DNA of 64,000 nt from JAMLHH01 sp964653095 (GTDB taxonomy: Bacteria; Bacteroidota; Bacteroidia; Chitinophagales; JADIYW01), in the NCBI GenBank assembly GCA_964653095.1, contig CAZZEH010000009.1, positions 1 through 64,000 of the forward strand, given 5' to 3'. Under the pieces are notes generated by a model. That model made no database searches. It was given only the letters and a program-made list of their open reading frames with translations, and was not told the origin of the DNA. A program made the translations under genes and the position numbers. Below are positions 33,639 through 43,271 of this stretch, piece by piece (within the stretch, counting starts at the first letter, position 1; every line of letters starts with the position of its first letter).

Positions 33639-34700
33639 ATGAACCGTCAGAACATTATTGAATTATTAGGAGAGAAAGAGGCTAAATATCTTTTGGATCA
33701 TCAATCCAATACGATTAAAAAGGAAATGTTACACTTGCCCGGTCCTGACTTCGTGGAAAGAATATGGGTGCAATCCAATCGCAGCCCTCAGGTACTGAGA
33801 AGTTTACAGTCCTTATACGATCATGGGCGTTTAGGCAATACCGGTTATTTGTCAATCTTACCGGTCGATCAGGGAATAGAGCACTCAGCGGGTGCAAGTT
33901 TTGCTCCAAATCCAATTTATTTTGATTCTGAAAATATTGTCAAACTGGCCATAGAAGGCGGCTGCAATGCCGTCGCTTCTACTTTTGGGGTATTGGGAAC
34001 AGTAGCCAGAAAGTATGCCCACAAAATTCCTTTTATTGTAAAAATAAACCATAACGATTTTTTATCTTATCCAAATACTTACGATCAGGTGTTGTTTGGC
34101 ACGATAAAAAACGCCTGGGACATGGGTGCAGTAGCGATAGGTGCCACCATTTATTTTGGCAGCGAAAACTCCAGAAGACAAATAGTAGAAATTGCAGAAG
34201 CGTTTGATTACGCTCACGAGCTCGGTATGGCGACCATTCTGTGGTGTTATTTGAGAAATAATGAATTTTCCAAAGACGGGGTAGATTATCATACCTCAGC
34301 AGATTTGTCATCTCAGGCCAATCACATGGGAGTCACTATACAGGCAGATATTATCAAGCAAAAACTGGCCACCAATAATGGAGGCTACAAGGCTATTAAA
34401 TTTGGCAAAACTCACGATAAAGTGTATTCAGAACTGACCAGCGATCATCCAATTGACCTGAACAGGTATCAGGTCGCCAATTGTTATATGGGTCGTGCCG
34501 GGCTGATTAACTCCGGCGGTGCATCGAGCGGTGCTTCTGACTTAGCGGATGCAGTATCTACAGCAATCATCAATAAAAGAGCCGGGGGACAAGGACTCAT
34601 TTCAGGGCGTAAGGCATTTCAAAAGCCTATGAAAGAAGGTGTGCAGCTATTAAACGCCATCCAGGATGTATATCTGAATAAAGATGTGGATATCGCATAG
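33639..34700 (+). CDS. fbaB: Class I fructose-bisphosphate aldolase (FbaB type)
   Basis: A 353-residue DeoC/FbaB-type class I aldolase, cleaving fructose 1,6-bisphosphate by a Schiff base and not needing metal. Marks: L-P-V-D-Q-G-I-E-H-S-A, G-C-N-A-V-A-S-T-F-G, I-G-A-T-I-Y-F-G-S and the lysine-bearing Y-K-A-I-K-F-G-K-T, with phosphate-binding S-G-G-A-S-S-G-A. Acts in glycolysis and gluconeogenesis in the cytoplasm. It has its own promoter-like element and ends at a strong hairpin. Confidence 0.93.
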   Translation: MNRQNIIELLGEKEAKYLLDHQSNTIKKEMLHLPGPDFVERIWVQSNRSPQVLRSLQSLYDHGRLGNTGYLSILPVDQGIEHSAGASFAPNPIYFDSENIVKLAIEGGCNAVASTFGVLGTVARKYAHKIPFIVKINHNDFLSYPNTYDQVLFGTIKNAWDMGAVAIGATIYFGSENSRRQIVEIAEAFDYAHELGMATILWCYLRNNEFSKDGVDYHTSADLSSQANHMGVTIQADIIKQKLATNNGGYKAIKFGKTHDKVYSELTSDHPIDLNRYQVANCYMGRAGLINSGGASSGASDLADAVSTAIINKRAGGQGLISGRKAFQKPMKEGVQLLNAIQDVYLNKDVDIA

Positions 34701-34721
34701 CAAAAAATATAATTACTAAAG

Positions 34722-34742
34722 AAGCCCTGAAAATCAGGGCTT
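34722..34742. terminator. Intrinsic terminator between fbaB and M20 gene
   Basis: AAGCCCTGA-AAA-TCAGGGCTT, a perfect 9-bp stem with a 3-base loop, followed by TTATTATTTT on the plus strand. It lies between convergent stops at 34700 and 34750 and can end transcription from both sides. Confidence 0.85.
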
Positions 34743-34749
34743 TATTATT

Positions 34750-35940
34750 TTAGCCTTGTAACTGTCGGAATGTCAGCCACGCCATAAGACCTGCTCCGAT
34801 AATCATAGCTGATTCATCCACATCAAATGTATCAGTGTGCAGTGGGGACAGAATACCTTCTGCATGATTTGCAGTACCTAACCGATAAAAGCAGGAAGGA
34901 ACAGCCTGAGAATAATAAGAAAAATCTTCAGAAGTCATTCTCGGCGAAATCAATTCTACGTTTTCCTCTCCCAAATATTCTTTTGCCCATTCGATATGTT
35001 TTTGAGTCATTTCCTCTTCATTTTTCAATACCGGATATCCGTGTTTTATTCTCACTTCGACTTCAGCTCCCATAGATTTTGCGACTCCTTCCGCTATCTC
35101 TTTAATATACTGCTTGGCCTGCATTCTCCATACATCATCAAATGTTCTCAGCGTACCTTCCAGACTAACTTCACGCGGAATCACATTTGTAGAACCGTTT
35201 GCATGAAATTTACCTATTGTCACGACTGTGGGTACATGCGGATTGGCTCTTCGGCTGACAATCTGCTGTAAAGCAACTACAATATGTGATGCCACAAGCA
35301 CAATATCAGTAGTTCTTGAAGGCAATGCCCCATGACCGCCTTTACCTTTAACAGTGATATAAATTTCATCTGTAGATGCCATATACACACCCGGGTAGAA
35401 GCCAACCTTCCCTTTTTCCATTTCCGGATATACGTGCTGTCCGAGGACGGATAGCACTTGTGGTTTTTCAAGTACTCCTTCCTCTATCATTATCGACGCT
35501 CCTCCCGGAATTCGCTCTTCTGCAGGCTGAAAAATAAGTTTAACCGAACCGGTAAAGTGTTCTTTCAGTTCATTTAAAATTCTGGCTGCTCCAAGTAAGT
35601 TGGCCGTATGTACATCATGCCCGCACGCATGCATGACACCCTCATTTTGCGAAGCGTATTCCGCATCATTTTTCTCCTGAATGGGCAAAGCATCCATATC
35701 GGCACGTAAAGCAATCACTTTTGACAAAGGATCATTACCTTTTATCATTCCGACTACTCCATACCCGCCAAAATTTTTCTTATATGGGATTCCCAGCCTA
35801 TCCAACTCAGCTGCAATAAATTCCATAGTTTGCTCCTCCTCAAAACTGAGTTCGGGATTGGCATGAATATGTCTTCTTATTCGAATCAGTTCCGGATTTA
35901 TCTCTTCCGCTCTGTCACGAATGAATGTCATTATATCCAT
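34750..35940 (-). CDS. M20 family amidohydrolase
   Basis: A 396-residue M20D metallo-amidohydrolase of the N-acyl-amino-acid/hippurate hydrolase type. Dinuclear metal ligands: M-H-A-C-G-H-D-V-H (Cys and His), Q-P-A-E-E, and a late T-S-E-D-F; the dimerisation lid reads V-K-G-K-G-G-H-G-A-L-P. The family deacylates amino acids or acts on amide auxin-like or hippurate substrates; the actual substrate is open. Cytoplasmic. A TAGTTTTG element just before the ATG is a probable -7 box. Confidence 0.92.
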   Translation of the reverse strand: MDIMTFIRDRAEEINPELIRIRRHIHANPELSFEEEQTMEFIAAELDRLGIPYKKNFGGYGVVGMIKGNDPLSKVIALRADMDALPIQEKNDAEYASQNEGVMHACGHDVHTANLLGAARILNELKEHFTGSVKLIFQPAEERIPGGASIMIEEGVLEKPQVLSVLGQHVYPEMEKGKVGFYPGVYMASTDEIYITVKGKGGHGALPSRTTDIVLVASHIVVALQQIVSRRANPHVPTVVTIGKFHANGSTNVIPREVSLEGTLRTFDDVWRMQAKQYIKEIAEGVAKSMGAEVEVRIKHGYPVLKNEEEMTQKHIEWAKEYLGEENVELISPRMTSEDFSYYSQAVPSCFYRLGTANHAEGILSPLHTDTFDVDESAMIIGAGLMAWLTFRQLQG

Positions 35941-35947
35941 AGTGCCG

Positions 35948-35955
35948 CAAAACTA
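35948..35955 (-). promoter_or_regulatory. Putative -7 element of M20 gene
   Basis: TAGTTTTG on the minus strand, 8 bp upstream of the ATG, matching TAnnTTTG. The implied transcript would be nearly leaderless. No -33 TTG at standard spacing. Confidence 0.4.
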
Positions 35956-36028
35956 CAACTAAAACCATTAATAAGTCTTTATAATTCGATGCCGTTTAGT
36001 TAGACTTTTTAGAAAATGAGATGCTTTC

Positions 36029-36122
36029 AGTTCGGCAGGCTCACTGACCGCAGCATGGCATTTATTACAAAATGAATTGATTTACGTCATTCTGGAAGAA
36101 TCTAAAAGCAATTCATTTTGTA
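36029..36122. repeat. Intergenic repeat-like element with 14-bp inverted arms
   Basis: Between divergent M20 and MATE genes. TACAAAATGAATTG at 36066-36079 is repeated inverted at 36109-36122 with a 29-base spacer. Just to the left (36029-36050) is a GC-richer stretch containing TTCGGCAGGCTCACTGACC, of a kind I associate with dispersed intergenic repeats in environmental genomes. It may be a small palindromic mobile repeat or a regulatory hairpin; one copy only in this window. Confidence 0.4.
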
Positions 36123-36162
36123 TAATAAACAACATTGCTTTACAATGCTAAATAAACTAGTG

Positions 36163-36170
36163 TAATTTTG
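36163..36170 (+). promoter_or_regulatory. Putative -7 element of MATE gene
   Basis: TAATTTTG, a full TAnnTTTG match ending 5 bp before the GTG at 36176. If used, transcription starts at about the GTG, so the message is leaderless or the true start is the ATG at 36188. Confidence 0.45.
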
Positions 36171-36175
36171 CGCCG

Positions 36176-37525
36176 GTGAGAAAAGAAATGGGATATACGC
36201 TCAAGATTGGGATACCTATAATATTAGGCAATATCTCTCAGATGGCTTTGGGATTAATTGATATGGCTATGGTGGGATCCATAGACTATGTACAGTTGGC
36301 AGCGAGCGCATTGGTCAATAATGTAGTGGCTATTCCGTTAATTGCATGTATAGGTCTTACTACTGCGCTCACTCCGCTTATAGCTATAGCCAACGGGCAA
36401 AACGATTTCTGGAGTGTATCTCATTATCTCTATAACGGTGTTATACTATGTACAATAGCCGGAATTATGGTAGCTCTCGGCATCAATCTTTCACATAATG
36501 TTTTATATCATCTCGGACAGGATACGGAAGTCGCTATATTGGCCGAACCTTATCTCAAGATAGTAGGTTGGTCTATCATTCCAATGATTTTTTTCCTTTC
36601 ACTAAAGCAGTTTTGTGATGCACTGGAATACACCAAGATTGCTATGACACTTTCTTTTCTTTCTCTGCCGATTAATGCTTTCCTGAATTGGGTTTTCATT
36701 TTCGGAAAGCTTGGCTTCCCAAGGATGGAACTGTTCGGAGCCGGGTTGGGGACTTTAATCACCCGAATTATTACCGCAGCCATATTACTTTGGGTCGTAT
36801 TGAATACAACAAAATTTAAACAGTTTATTGCATTGAGAAAAAGCGCATGGAAATTCAGATGGGATGCAATAAAACAGCTGCTCACAATAGGTATTCCAAG
36901 CAGCATACAATACGGACTCGAGTCCGGTGCATTTGCCGTAACAGGCATTATGATAGGCTGGTTTGGGGCTACTCAGCAGGCTGCTCACCAAATAGCATTA
37001 AATATAGCTTCATTTACATTTATGATGATTATGGGAGTTTCGACTGCCGGATCAATTCGGGTCAGCAACGCTTACGGAAAAAAACGTATTGACCACATGC
37101 GAAAAATTGGTTTCAGCACCATACTGCTCGGCGGAGGTTTCGGGCTTTGTTTTGGAATCTTTTTTATTGCCTTTCATGCATATCTGCCCTATTTATTCAA
37201 CCAACAGCCGGAAGTGGTGATTCTCGCAGGCCAGCTGTTAATTTTTGCGGCAGTTTTCCAAATCTCAGACTCTACACAAGCTGTTGCGGTCGGGCTTTTG
37301 AGAGGAATAAAGGATGTACAGATTCCTACAATAATCGTAACGATTGCTTATTGGATTATAGGTATTCCTACAGGATATTTTTTAGGTGTAAACTTTGGTT
37401 TAAAGGCAAAGGGCATGTGGATAGGATTAGTCGTGGGGCTGACCGTGTCGTCTATTTTACTTAATCTCAGATTTAATCAGCGTACTAAGAAGCTCAAAGC
37501 AAAATTAGATTTGCGACATGAATAA
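36176..37525 (+). CDS. MATE family efflux transporter
   Basis: A 449-residue, twelve-helix inner-membrane antiporter of the MATE (NorM/DinF-like) family, exporting drugs or metabolites with sodium or proton. Two six-helix halves are recognisable, with P-I-I-L-G-N-I-S-Q at the start, G-L-G-T-L-I-T-R near the centre and G-I-P-S-S-I-Q-Y-G opening the second half. Substrate not predictable. Start is GTG at 36176 or ATG at 36188. The flippase gene follows after 18 bp and may be co-transcribed, although TATCTTTA lies in that gap. Confidence 0.93.
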   Translation: MRKEMGYTLKIGIPIILGNISQMALGLIDMAMVGSIDYVQLAASALVNNVVAIPLIACIGLTTALTPLIAIANGQNDFWSVSHYLYNGVILCTIAGIMVALGINLSHNVLYHLGQDTEVAILAEPYLKIVGWSIIPMIFFLSLKQFCDALEYTKIAMTLSFLSLPINAFLNWVFIFGKLGFPRMELFGAGLGTLITRIITAAILLWVVLNTTKFKQFIALRKSAWKFRWDAIKQLLTIGIPSSIQYGLESGAFAVTGIMIGWFGATQQAAHQIALNIASFTFMMIMGVSTAGSIRVSNAYGKKRIDHMRKIGFSTILLGGGFGLCFGIFFIAFHAYLPYLFNQQPEVVILAGQLLIFAAVFQISDSTQAVAVGLLRGIKDVQIPTIIVTIAYWIIGIPTGYFLGVNFGLKAKGMWIGLVVGLTVSSILLNLRFNQRTKKLKAKLDLRHE

Positions 37526-37543
37526 AACTTTATCTTTACAGAG

Positions 37544-39034
37544 ATGAATACAATCGCAAGACAAAGCAGCTTAGGGCTTATCGCCATTTACATCGGCATA
37601 GTTCTGGGGTTTGTCAATGTCCTGCTCATTATGCCGGCTTTGCTCTCGGCGGAAGAAATCGGATTGATAAATTTGATTTTTTCCGTGGTGATGCTGATTT
37701 ATCCGCTCATGAATTTTAGTGCTACGCAAATACTGAAACGATATTTCACTCATGTAAAAGACAGGCAGGAAATATTTAATTTCTCTTTTCTTATATCTTG
37801 TTTTGGTGCTATATTTTTTGCTTTTCTATTCTATTTCGGTGAGCCGATTTTTATAAAATATTATAAGACAAATTCACCTGAAATTCTTTCTTATTTCTGG
37901 TGGATTTATGTGGTTTGTATCATGATGAGCTGGACAGACATAGCCACAAGTTATGCAACAGTTCAGGGCAGATTTCATTTGTCCGCTTTTTCGAGAGAGA
38001 TTTTTTACCGTCTCGGAATTATGTTTTCATTGGGAGTCCTGTTTGTGCAGTGGATTAGCTTTTCACAATACATCTACATACACTATATTCTATATGGGTT
38101 GTCAGGTCTTTTGATTATTCTTCTTTTGTTTCGACAGGGACTGTTCAGAGTAACTCTCAGACTTCCCCCATTCAGCCGTTCTGTGAATAAGAGTATCTTC
38201 AAATATGGCTCTTTTACGGTTTTTATTGGACTGGCTTCAGTCATTGCAGTGAGAATTGATTTAATTATGCTGGGGTCTATGGAAGGACTCAAAGACGTAG
38301 GTATCTACACCATTGCTATGTTTATGGCCACCGTAATAGAAGTGCCGAGAAGGTCTGTTTTGCAATCATCAGAGCCTATCATCCGAATGGCAATAAAAGA
38401 AAATGATATTCGAAAAGCCGCTCAAATTCATTATAAAACCATTCTGAATCTTTTATTTATCGGCGGACTGCTTTTAGTCGTACTCGCTTCCAACTTAAAC
38501 TCTATTTACAGTTTGATACCCAATGGCGAAGTTTACAAACAAGGTTTTTGGGTTGTTCTTTTTATTGGTATGGCTAAAATTTCTGAAATATTTGGAGGAA
38601 GTATTCAGGAGATTATTTTGTCTTCGCGCTATTATATCGTCAGCATAGTATTTATAGTCCTGCTGGCGGTTTCTACTATTTCACTGAATTATTATTTGAT
38701 TCCGATATACGGTCTAAACGGTGCGGCAGTTTCCACTTTAATTTCAGCCGCTCTGATTGCGATTATTAAAAATCTGATTTTCAAATTTATTTTTAAAGAG
38801 AAGGTTTATAATTATACTATTGTCGCGGTCATTCTTTTCTATACCTTGCTTGGTGCAGGATTATTTTACATTCCATCTTTCAGTTTCCCGGTGTTTAGTA
38901 TAATTTTAAAATGTACCATTGCCGGACTTTCTGCATTTCTGTTTTTGAAGTGGACTCGTATCTCGCCTGATTTAAATCAACTGATAAATCAGATTTTGAG
39001 TCAGGTCAAGATGGACAAATGGATAAAACTATAG
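37544..39034 (+). CDS. Polysaccharide/lipid flippase (MOP superfamily, Wzx-like)
   Basis: A 496-residue integral membrane protein with about fourteen hydrophobic segments and the fold of O-antigen/teichoic-acid flippases (R-Q-S-S-L-G-L-I-A-I-Y-I-G near the N-terminus, Y-G-S-F-T-V-F-I-G at the second repeat, I-P-I-Y-G-L-N-G-A-A in the late loop). It likely moves an undecaprenyl-linked glycan across the inner membrane. No glycosyltransferases are nearby, so it is not inside a polysaccharide cluster. Follows the MATE gene on the same strand. Confidence 0.88.
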   Translation: MNTIARQSSLGLIAIYIGIVLGFVNVLLIMPALLSAEEIGLINLIFSVVMLIYPLMNFSATQILKRYFTHVKDRQEIFNFSFLISCFGAIFFAFLFYFGEPIFIKYYKTNSPEILSYFWWIYVVCIMMSWTDIATSYATVQGRFHLSAFSREIFYRLGIMFSLGVLFVQWISFSQYIYIHYILYGLSGLLIILLLFRQGLFRVTLRLPPFSRSVNKSIFKYGSFTVFIGLASVIAVRIDLIMLGSMEGLKDVGIYTIAMFMATVIEVPRRSVLQSSEPIIRMAIKENDIRKAAQIHYKTILNLLFIGGLLLVVLASNLNSIYSLIPNGEVYKQGFWVVLFIGMAKISEIFGGSIQEIILSSRYYIVSIVFIVLLAVSTISLNYYLIPIYGLNGAAVSTLISAALIAIIKNLIFKFIFKEKVYNYTIVAVILFYTLLGAGLFYIPSFSFPVFSIILKCTIAGLSAFLFLKWTRISPDLNQLINQILSQVKMDKWIKL

Positions 39035-39049
39035 GAAAGTATCCGATGG

Positions 39050-39499
39050 TTATTTTTTCAGTCGGTCTCCCAATCCGTCTAAAAAGGTTTTAGCAATCTG
39101 TTCAAATTCCTGAATATTGATTTTTGCCAAAACTTTTTGGATATCAAGCTTTCCGTTTTCTCCCACAAATTCTGAAGAGATGGCTCCCAGAAATTCTGAG
39201 ATGGAAAAATCCCGTATTGCATTGGCCTTTTCTGCCGTTAATCCAACACGCTCCTGTAAGTTTCTGCTTATATTCTCCCTCATTTTAGCTATTGTATCGT
39301 TGTCCTGGAGAGAGGAAAAGTTTTCAATCAGGGCTTGAAATAATTGAGGGTTTTTAAAGTTTACCTTTTCAAAATAAGTCTGTATGGTCTCTCTAAGCAC
39401 GTTGCCCGCCTGGACACTTTGATCTTCAGTCAGACCAAATTTCTCCTTCATCTGATGATTGATTCTTTCTTCTAACTGTTGGAGTATTTGCTGCCACAT
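39050..39499 (-). CDS. Hypothetical helical protein
   Basis: A protein of 149 residues, all-helical by composition, without signal peptide or membrane segment. The pattern K-F-G-L-T-E-D-Q-S-V-Q-A-G, repeated loosely as R-V-G-L-T-A-E-K-A-N-A-I, suggests two copies of a small helical unit, similar to short Bacteroidota proteins with DUF-type helical repeats. ATG at 39499 is used; an in-frame TTG lies three codons upstream. Converges with the flippase gene (15 bp). Function unknown. Confidence 0.7.
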   Translation of the reverse strand: MWQQILQQLEERINHQMKEKFGLTEDQSVQAGNVLRETIQTYFEKVNFKNPQLFQALIENFSSLQDNDTIAKMRENISRNLQERVGLTAEKANAIRDFSISEFLGAISSEFVGENGKLDIQKVLAKINIQEFEQIAKTFLDGLGDRLKK

Positions 39500-39566
39500 G
39501 ACTTTCAATTTTTAGAACTGACTGTATAAAAATACTACAAAATAATTTTTCATCTCTTATTTATTC

Positions 39567-42500
39567 TTAATTTATTTTTTTTAGCCTGACAAAGAAAGTG
39601 GCTCCATCCACATCTGTATTGTTTTCAAACCAAATCTCTCCATCGGTAGATTCTACTATACTTTTACAGATCGCCAGCCCGAGACCAGTACCGGAGGACT
39701 TGGTAGTAAAGTTGGGCTCAAAAATATCTTCAAATCTTTCTTTCGGAATTCCCACACCGTTATCCTTGATTTGTATCACACAATGAGTGCGTTCTTCATT
39801 AATACTTATTTCAATATGACCTTCTTTGTCGTCCGGAACAGACTGAATGGCATTTTTTAACAGGTTAGTAAACACCCGAACCATTTGTTCTCTGTCAGCA
39901 AATACATAAATATTTTTATCCGGCAGGTTCTTACGTACAGATATTTCTTTGTTTGTCTCAAACAGTTCTGCCACGCTTTTGACGACTTCTGCTATATCAA
40001 TTTTTTCAGGCTTACCCGTCGGCATCTTGGCAAAATTTGAAAACGCCGTCGCTATATTGGCTAATGTATCAATTTCCTCAATCAGCCGCACTGATATTTT
40101 ACCTGCCATTTTTTCTACATCTTCTCTGCCTTCTTCGATTGCCCGCTGCAAGTGCTGAATACTCAGTTTCATTGGAGTCAGCGGATTTTTTATTTCATGA
40201 GCAACCTGTTTGGCCATCTCTCTCCAGGCACTTTCGCGCTCAGACTTGGCAAGCAGACCCGCGCTCTCCTCCAACACATCCACCATACGATTATATTCAC
40301 TCACCAACTCCCCTATTTCATCCTTATTTCGCCATTGTATAGGCACATTCTTTTTCCCGAGTTCGACCTTTTTAATGCTTTCAGTAATAATACTGAGAGG
40401 CTTTACAATAGCTCTGGACACCCAGACAGACAATAAGGCGGCGCCGAGAATCAGTATGGTGTATATATTGACAATAGACATTAAAAAGAAAGAGATGTCA
40501 TTCTTTATATTTCTTTCTTTCCCGTAATAAGGCAGATTGACAAAACCCAAAACCTCTCCATCCGGATCACTTAACGGCAGATATGCCGAGATAAATTTCA
40601 GTTTCCCAATCCATTCATTCTGAATAAAATTAGAAAATCCTTCAATCCTTAAGGTTTGATATGCCCGAGGACTCATTTGCGTGGACTGTAATCCGTTTCT
40701 AAAGATTTCCGGTTGCGAGGTGTACATCAGTTTACCACTGTAATCATAGGTGTTGATATCAATAGTATAAATTTCAGAAACTTCCTGAATCCTGTCCAAA
40801 AGCGAGTTGGACAAATCATCTTCAGCCTCTTCGGCAAGGTTTTCTGTATAAACGGCTTCCAAAACATCAGCTATCGCATGACCCCGTCGTTTCAGGCTCT
40901 CATTATGCATGTGATTATATTGGACGTTGAAGAAAAACATTGTCATCGCCCCTACTAATACAAGTGAAAACAACACTAAGCTAATCATAGAGCCCTGTAT
41001 CTGCTTCTGAAATGTATTGAGTTTCAGATTCTTTCTGATTCTCCTGTCAGAAAACCAAAAACCTCTGTAATCGTCCACAAAGCTCAGTATGTAGAAAAAT
41101 ACTATCTGAAAAATAAGAATAAAAGAAAAGTAGGAAAACGATCCCAAAACACCTACTTGTTTATATGAGACCACAACCCGCTTACCCGATATGCTATAAG
41201 CCACATGTACATATCCGCCAGCCCTGCTAACGTCCGTTTTTTCATCGAAATTTGGAAGAGAGTTTATATTTAAAGGATAGCTGTAATTTCCTTCTGTCCG
41301 GATTAAAAGTCCGTTTCTGTAGATTGCATAAGTTACGTCGCTTATCTGATTGCCTATTGCATACTCGGCATCCGATCTCAACAGTTCCGGATAGACATTA
41401 TAAGAGATAAAGGCTTTTGGGGTCAAAACAATGACCAAGTGCCCCAACAGTGTTTCTTCCTGAAGATAATCAGTGAAAATCATATACTTTTCACCTTTAG
41501 ACTTCGCGGAGAAATAATACAGATTAGGTGTAATTATTTGAGCTCCTTTTTGGTTTTTTGCAGTTTGCAATGTATAGAGAGAGTGTGAATCATCCCCTTT
41601 CAGCTGTAACCCCTGGCTGTTGAATGAGTGAATCGATATATTGTACACTCCCATGTACTTACTGAAATATTTTTGCTTAATCCGATTGTCAGAATCAAAA
41701 GAAACCAGATAAGGGCTCTCAAAATAACTTTTGACAAAATTGTCTTCACTAAGTTCTTCTACAATAGCTGTCAGATCAAATTCTTCCGCGTAATCCCGCT
41801 CAGAAGCGAGCTCGGCAGCATAATGCTGGGAGACTTCTACCTTTCTTAAATTTGAAAAATACAAGATGCTGACTGCTCCGAGAAATGCATAAATACTCAG
41901 CAATACAATACTCATCAGAAAACGGTGCTTGGCAAAAAACAGCTTTTCCCTGCAGCTCCAGATTAAAAACAGCTCATAAAGAGCAAATACAAAAAGTAAG
42001 ATTAAAACTATAGAAAGCGATTCGAAAATTCCAAAAAAGTAACCCACCCAAATGAAGACTATATGCAGAAAGAATTGTAATGCAAAGGTTTTTTTATTGA
42101 AAAAAGATTTTCTCAGATAATCCACCGGAATATATAAGAGCGCAAAAGAAAAATTAAGAATCAGAATTCCGAATAAACTCTCCGCACTTAACAGGTTGAA
42201 ATGGTTGAAATCAAAAGAGAGTATAGAGTTTCTGTGAAGACTTGCAATGATATATACAGTCAGGTAAAAAGAAAAGACCAAATAAGAAGTCATAAAAGCA
42301 GAAGCATAGAAAGAATGTATCGCTCTGGTTTTATGTAAAAAATATCGAATCCAATGTCTGAATATCCAATGGAGTATATGCATTCTCAACAGCAGACCAC
42401 CCAAAGAATCGGCGAGAAACGGAGAAGCATAGCTGTCTGACTGAAAAATATTACCGACACTTGTGAAAGACGGAATCTGAAGCAGATTAATATAGACTTC

Positions 42501-43271
42501 AATAAAAATAGCGTAAATGGCTGTCCATAGAACCGACTGAATCTTTTCTTTCTTCTTTAAAGCGGACTCAAGTTTACGATTGACAAATAAAAACACTAAG
42601 AAAACTCCAAGAAGTTCCAACAAAATCACCGGCCATATATATATTCTTTCGGAAAGTATGTTTTCCTTTATGTAAAACATTTCTTTGCCATCTCCCGATA
42701 AAACCGGTGCACTGTCAGAGAGTTCCGCACCATCTCTCCTTGTAATAATTGTTTTTTGCAGTATCGGAGAATTAAGACTGTATCCTGATTTTAAAAATTT
42801 GTTCTCCACAGGATAGTATTGGTAAACGGGCAAAAGGCTGATTAGCTGATAGCCTTGTGTTAAACCAAAAGATTTTATGACATAATATCCGTTATTAATT
42901 CTCACTAATTTCTCCTGTGAGTCGTATGCTGCGGCAGTATTAGTAATGGTCACCCTGCTGGTAGACCAATATATCATCTGTCGCTCCGTATTTAATACAA
43001 ACAGATAAAATGCTTCCCCTTTTGCCTCTTCGTTGAGGTAACTATACAGTTTGGGCAAAGAATCCAATACAGAAAGTAATTCAGGCTTTTGAGCGATTTT
43101 CTCTGCTTTGGCATTTTGCTCCTGTATCCAGTCCGTTAAAATTTCAACTGCTTTTCCTACAGAATCAGAAGAGTTTTGTATTCTGTTATGTACAAACGAA
43201 AAAGTCAGAAGCAGAATTCCAAACAACAGGAATCCCTTAAAGTAAAAATCTCTTTTTCGCAATGGAATCAT
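39567..43271 (-). CDS. Large multi-span sensor histidine kinase (NtrY-like)
   Basis: A very large kinase of 1234 residues. A first membrane helix (about 10-28) and periplasmic domain are followed by a membrane block of about eight helices (210-475), a second extracytoplasmic region (480-705), a helix pair (710-780), a third sensor region, then a helix and HAMP (about 930-1000). HisKA has A-H-E-I-K-N-P-L-T-P (His1025), the N box is N-L-L-K-N-A, and G boxes are D-N-G-V-G-I and G-T-G-L-G-L. The kinase core resembles NtrY. No response regulator is encoded next to it. ATG at 43271 is chosen over a GTG nine bases upstream. Signal unknown. Confidence 0.9.
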   Translation of the reverse strand: MIPLRKRDFYFKGFLLFGILLLTFSFVHNRIQNSSDSVGKAVEILTDWIQEQNAKAEKIAQKPELLSVLDSLPKLYSYLNEEAKGEAFYLFVLNTERQMIYWSTSRVTITNTAAAYDSQEKLVRINNGYYVIKSFGLTQGYQLISLLPVYQYYPVENKFLKSGYSLNSPILQKTIITRRDGAELSDSAPVLSGDGKEMFYIKENILSERIYIWPVILLELLGVFLVFLFVNRKLESALKKKEKIQSVLWTAIYAIFIEVYINLLQIPSFTSVGNIFQSDSYASPFLADSLGGLLLRMHILHWIFRHWIRYFLHKTRAIHSFYASAFMTSYLVFSFYLTVYIIASLHRNSILSFDFNHFNLLSAESLFGILILNFSFALLYIPVDYLRKSFFNKKTFALQFFLHIVFIWVGYFFGIFESLSIVLILLFVFALYELFLIWSCREKLFFAKHRFLMSIVLLSIYAFLGAVSILYFSNLRKVEVSQHYAAELASERDYAEEFDLTAIVEELSEDNFVKSYFESPYLVSFDSDNRIKQKYFSKYMGVYNISIHSFNSQGLQLKGDDSHSLYTLQTAKNQKGAQIITPNLYYFSAKSKGEKYMIFTDYLQEETLLGHLVIVLTPKAFISYNVYPELLRSDAEYAIGNQISDVTYAIYRNGLLIRTEGNYSYPLNINSLPNFDEKTDVSRAGGYVHVAYSISGKRVVVSYKQVGVLGSFSYFSFILIFQIVFFYILSFVDDYRGFWFSDRRIRKNLKLNTFQKQIQGSMISLVLFSLVLVGAMTMFFFNVQYNHMHNESLKRRGHAIADVLEAVYTENLAEEAEDDLSNSLLDRIQEVSEIYTIDINTYDYSGKLMYTSQPEIFRNGLQSTQMSPRAYQTLRIEGFSNFIQNEWIGKLKFISAYLPLSDPDGEVLGFVNLPYYGKERNIKNDISFFLMSIVNIYTILILGAALLSVWVSRAIVKPLSIITESIKKVELGKKNVPIQWRNKDEIGELVSEYNRMVDVLEESAGLLAKSERESAWREMAKQVAHEIKNPLTPMKLSIQHLQRAIEEGREDVEKMAGKISVRLIEEIDTLANIATAFSNFAKMPTGKPEKIDIAEVVKSVAELFETNKEISVRKNLPDKNIYVFADREQMVRVFTNLLKNAIQSVPDDKEGHIEISINEERTHCVIQIKDNGVGIPKERFEDIFEPNFTTKSSGTGLGLAICKSIVESTDGEIWFENNTDVDGATFFVRLKKIN

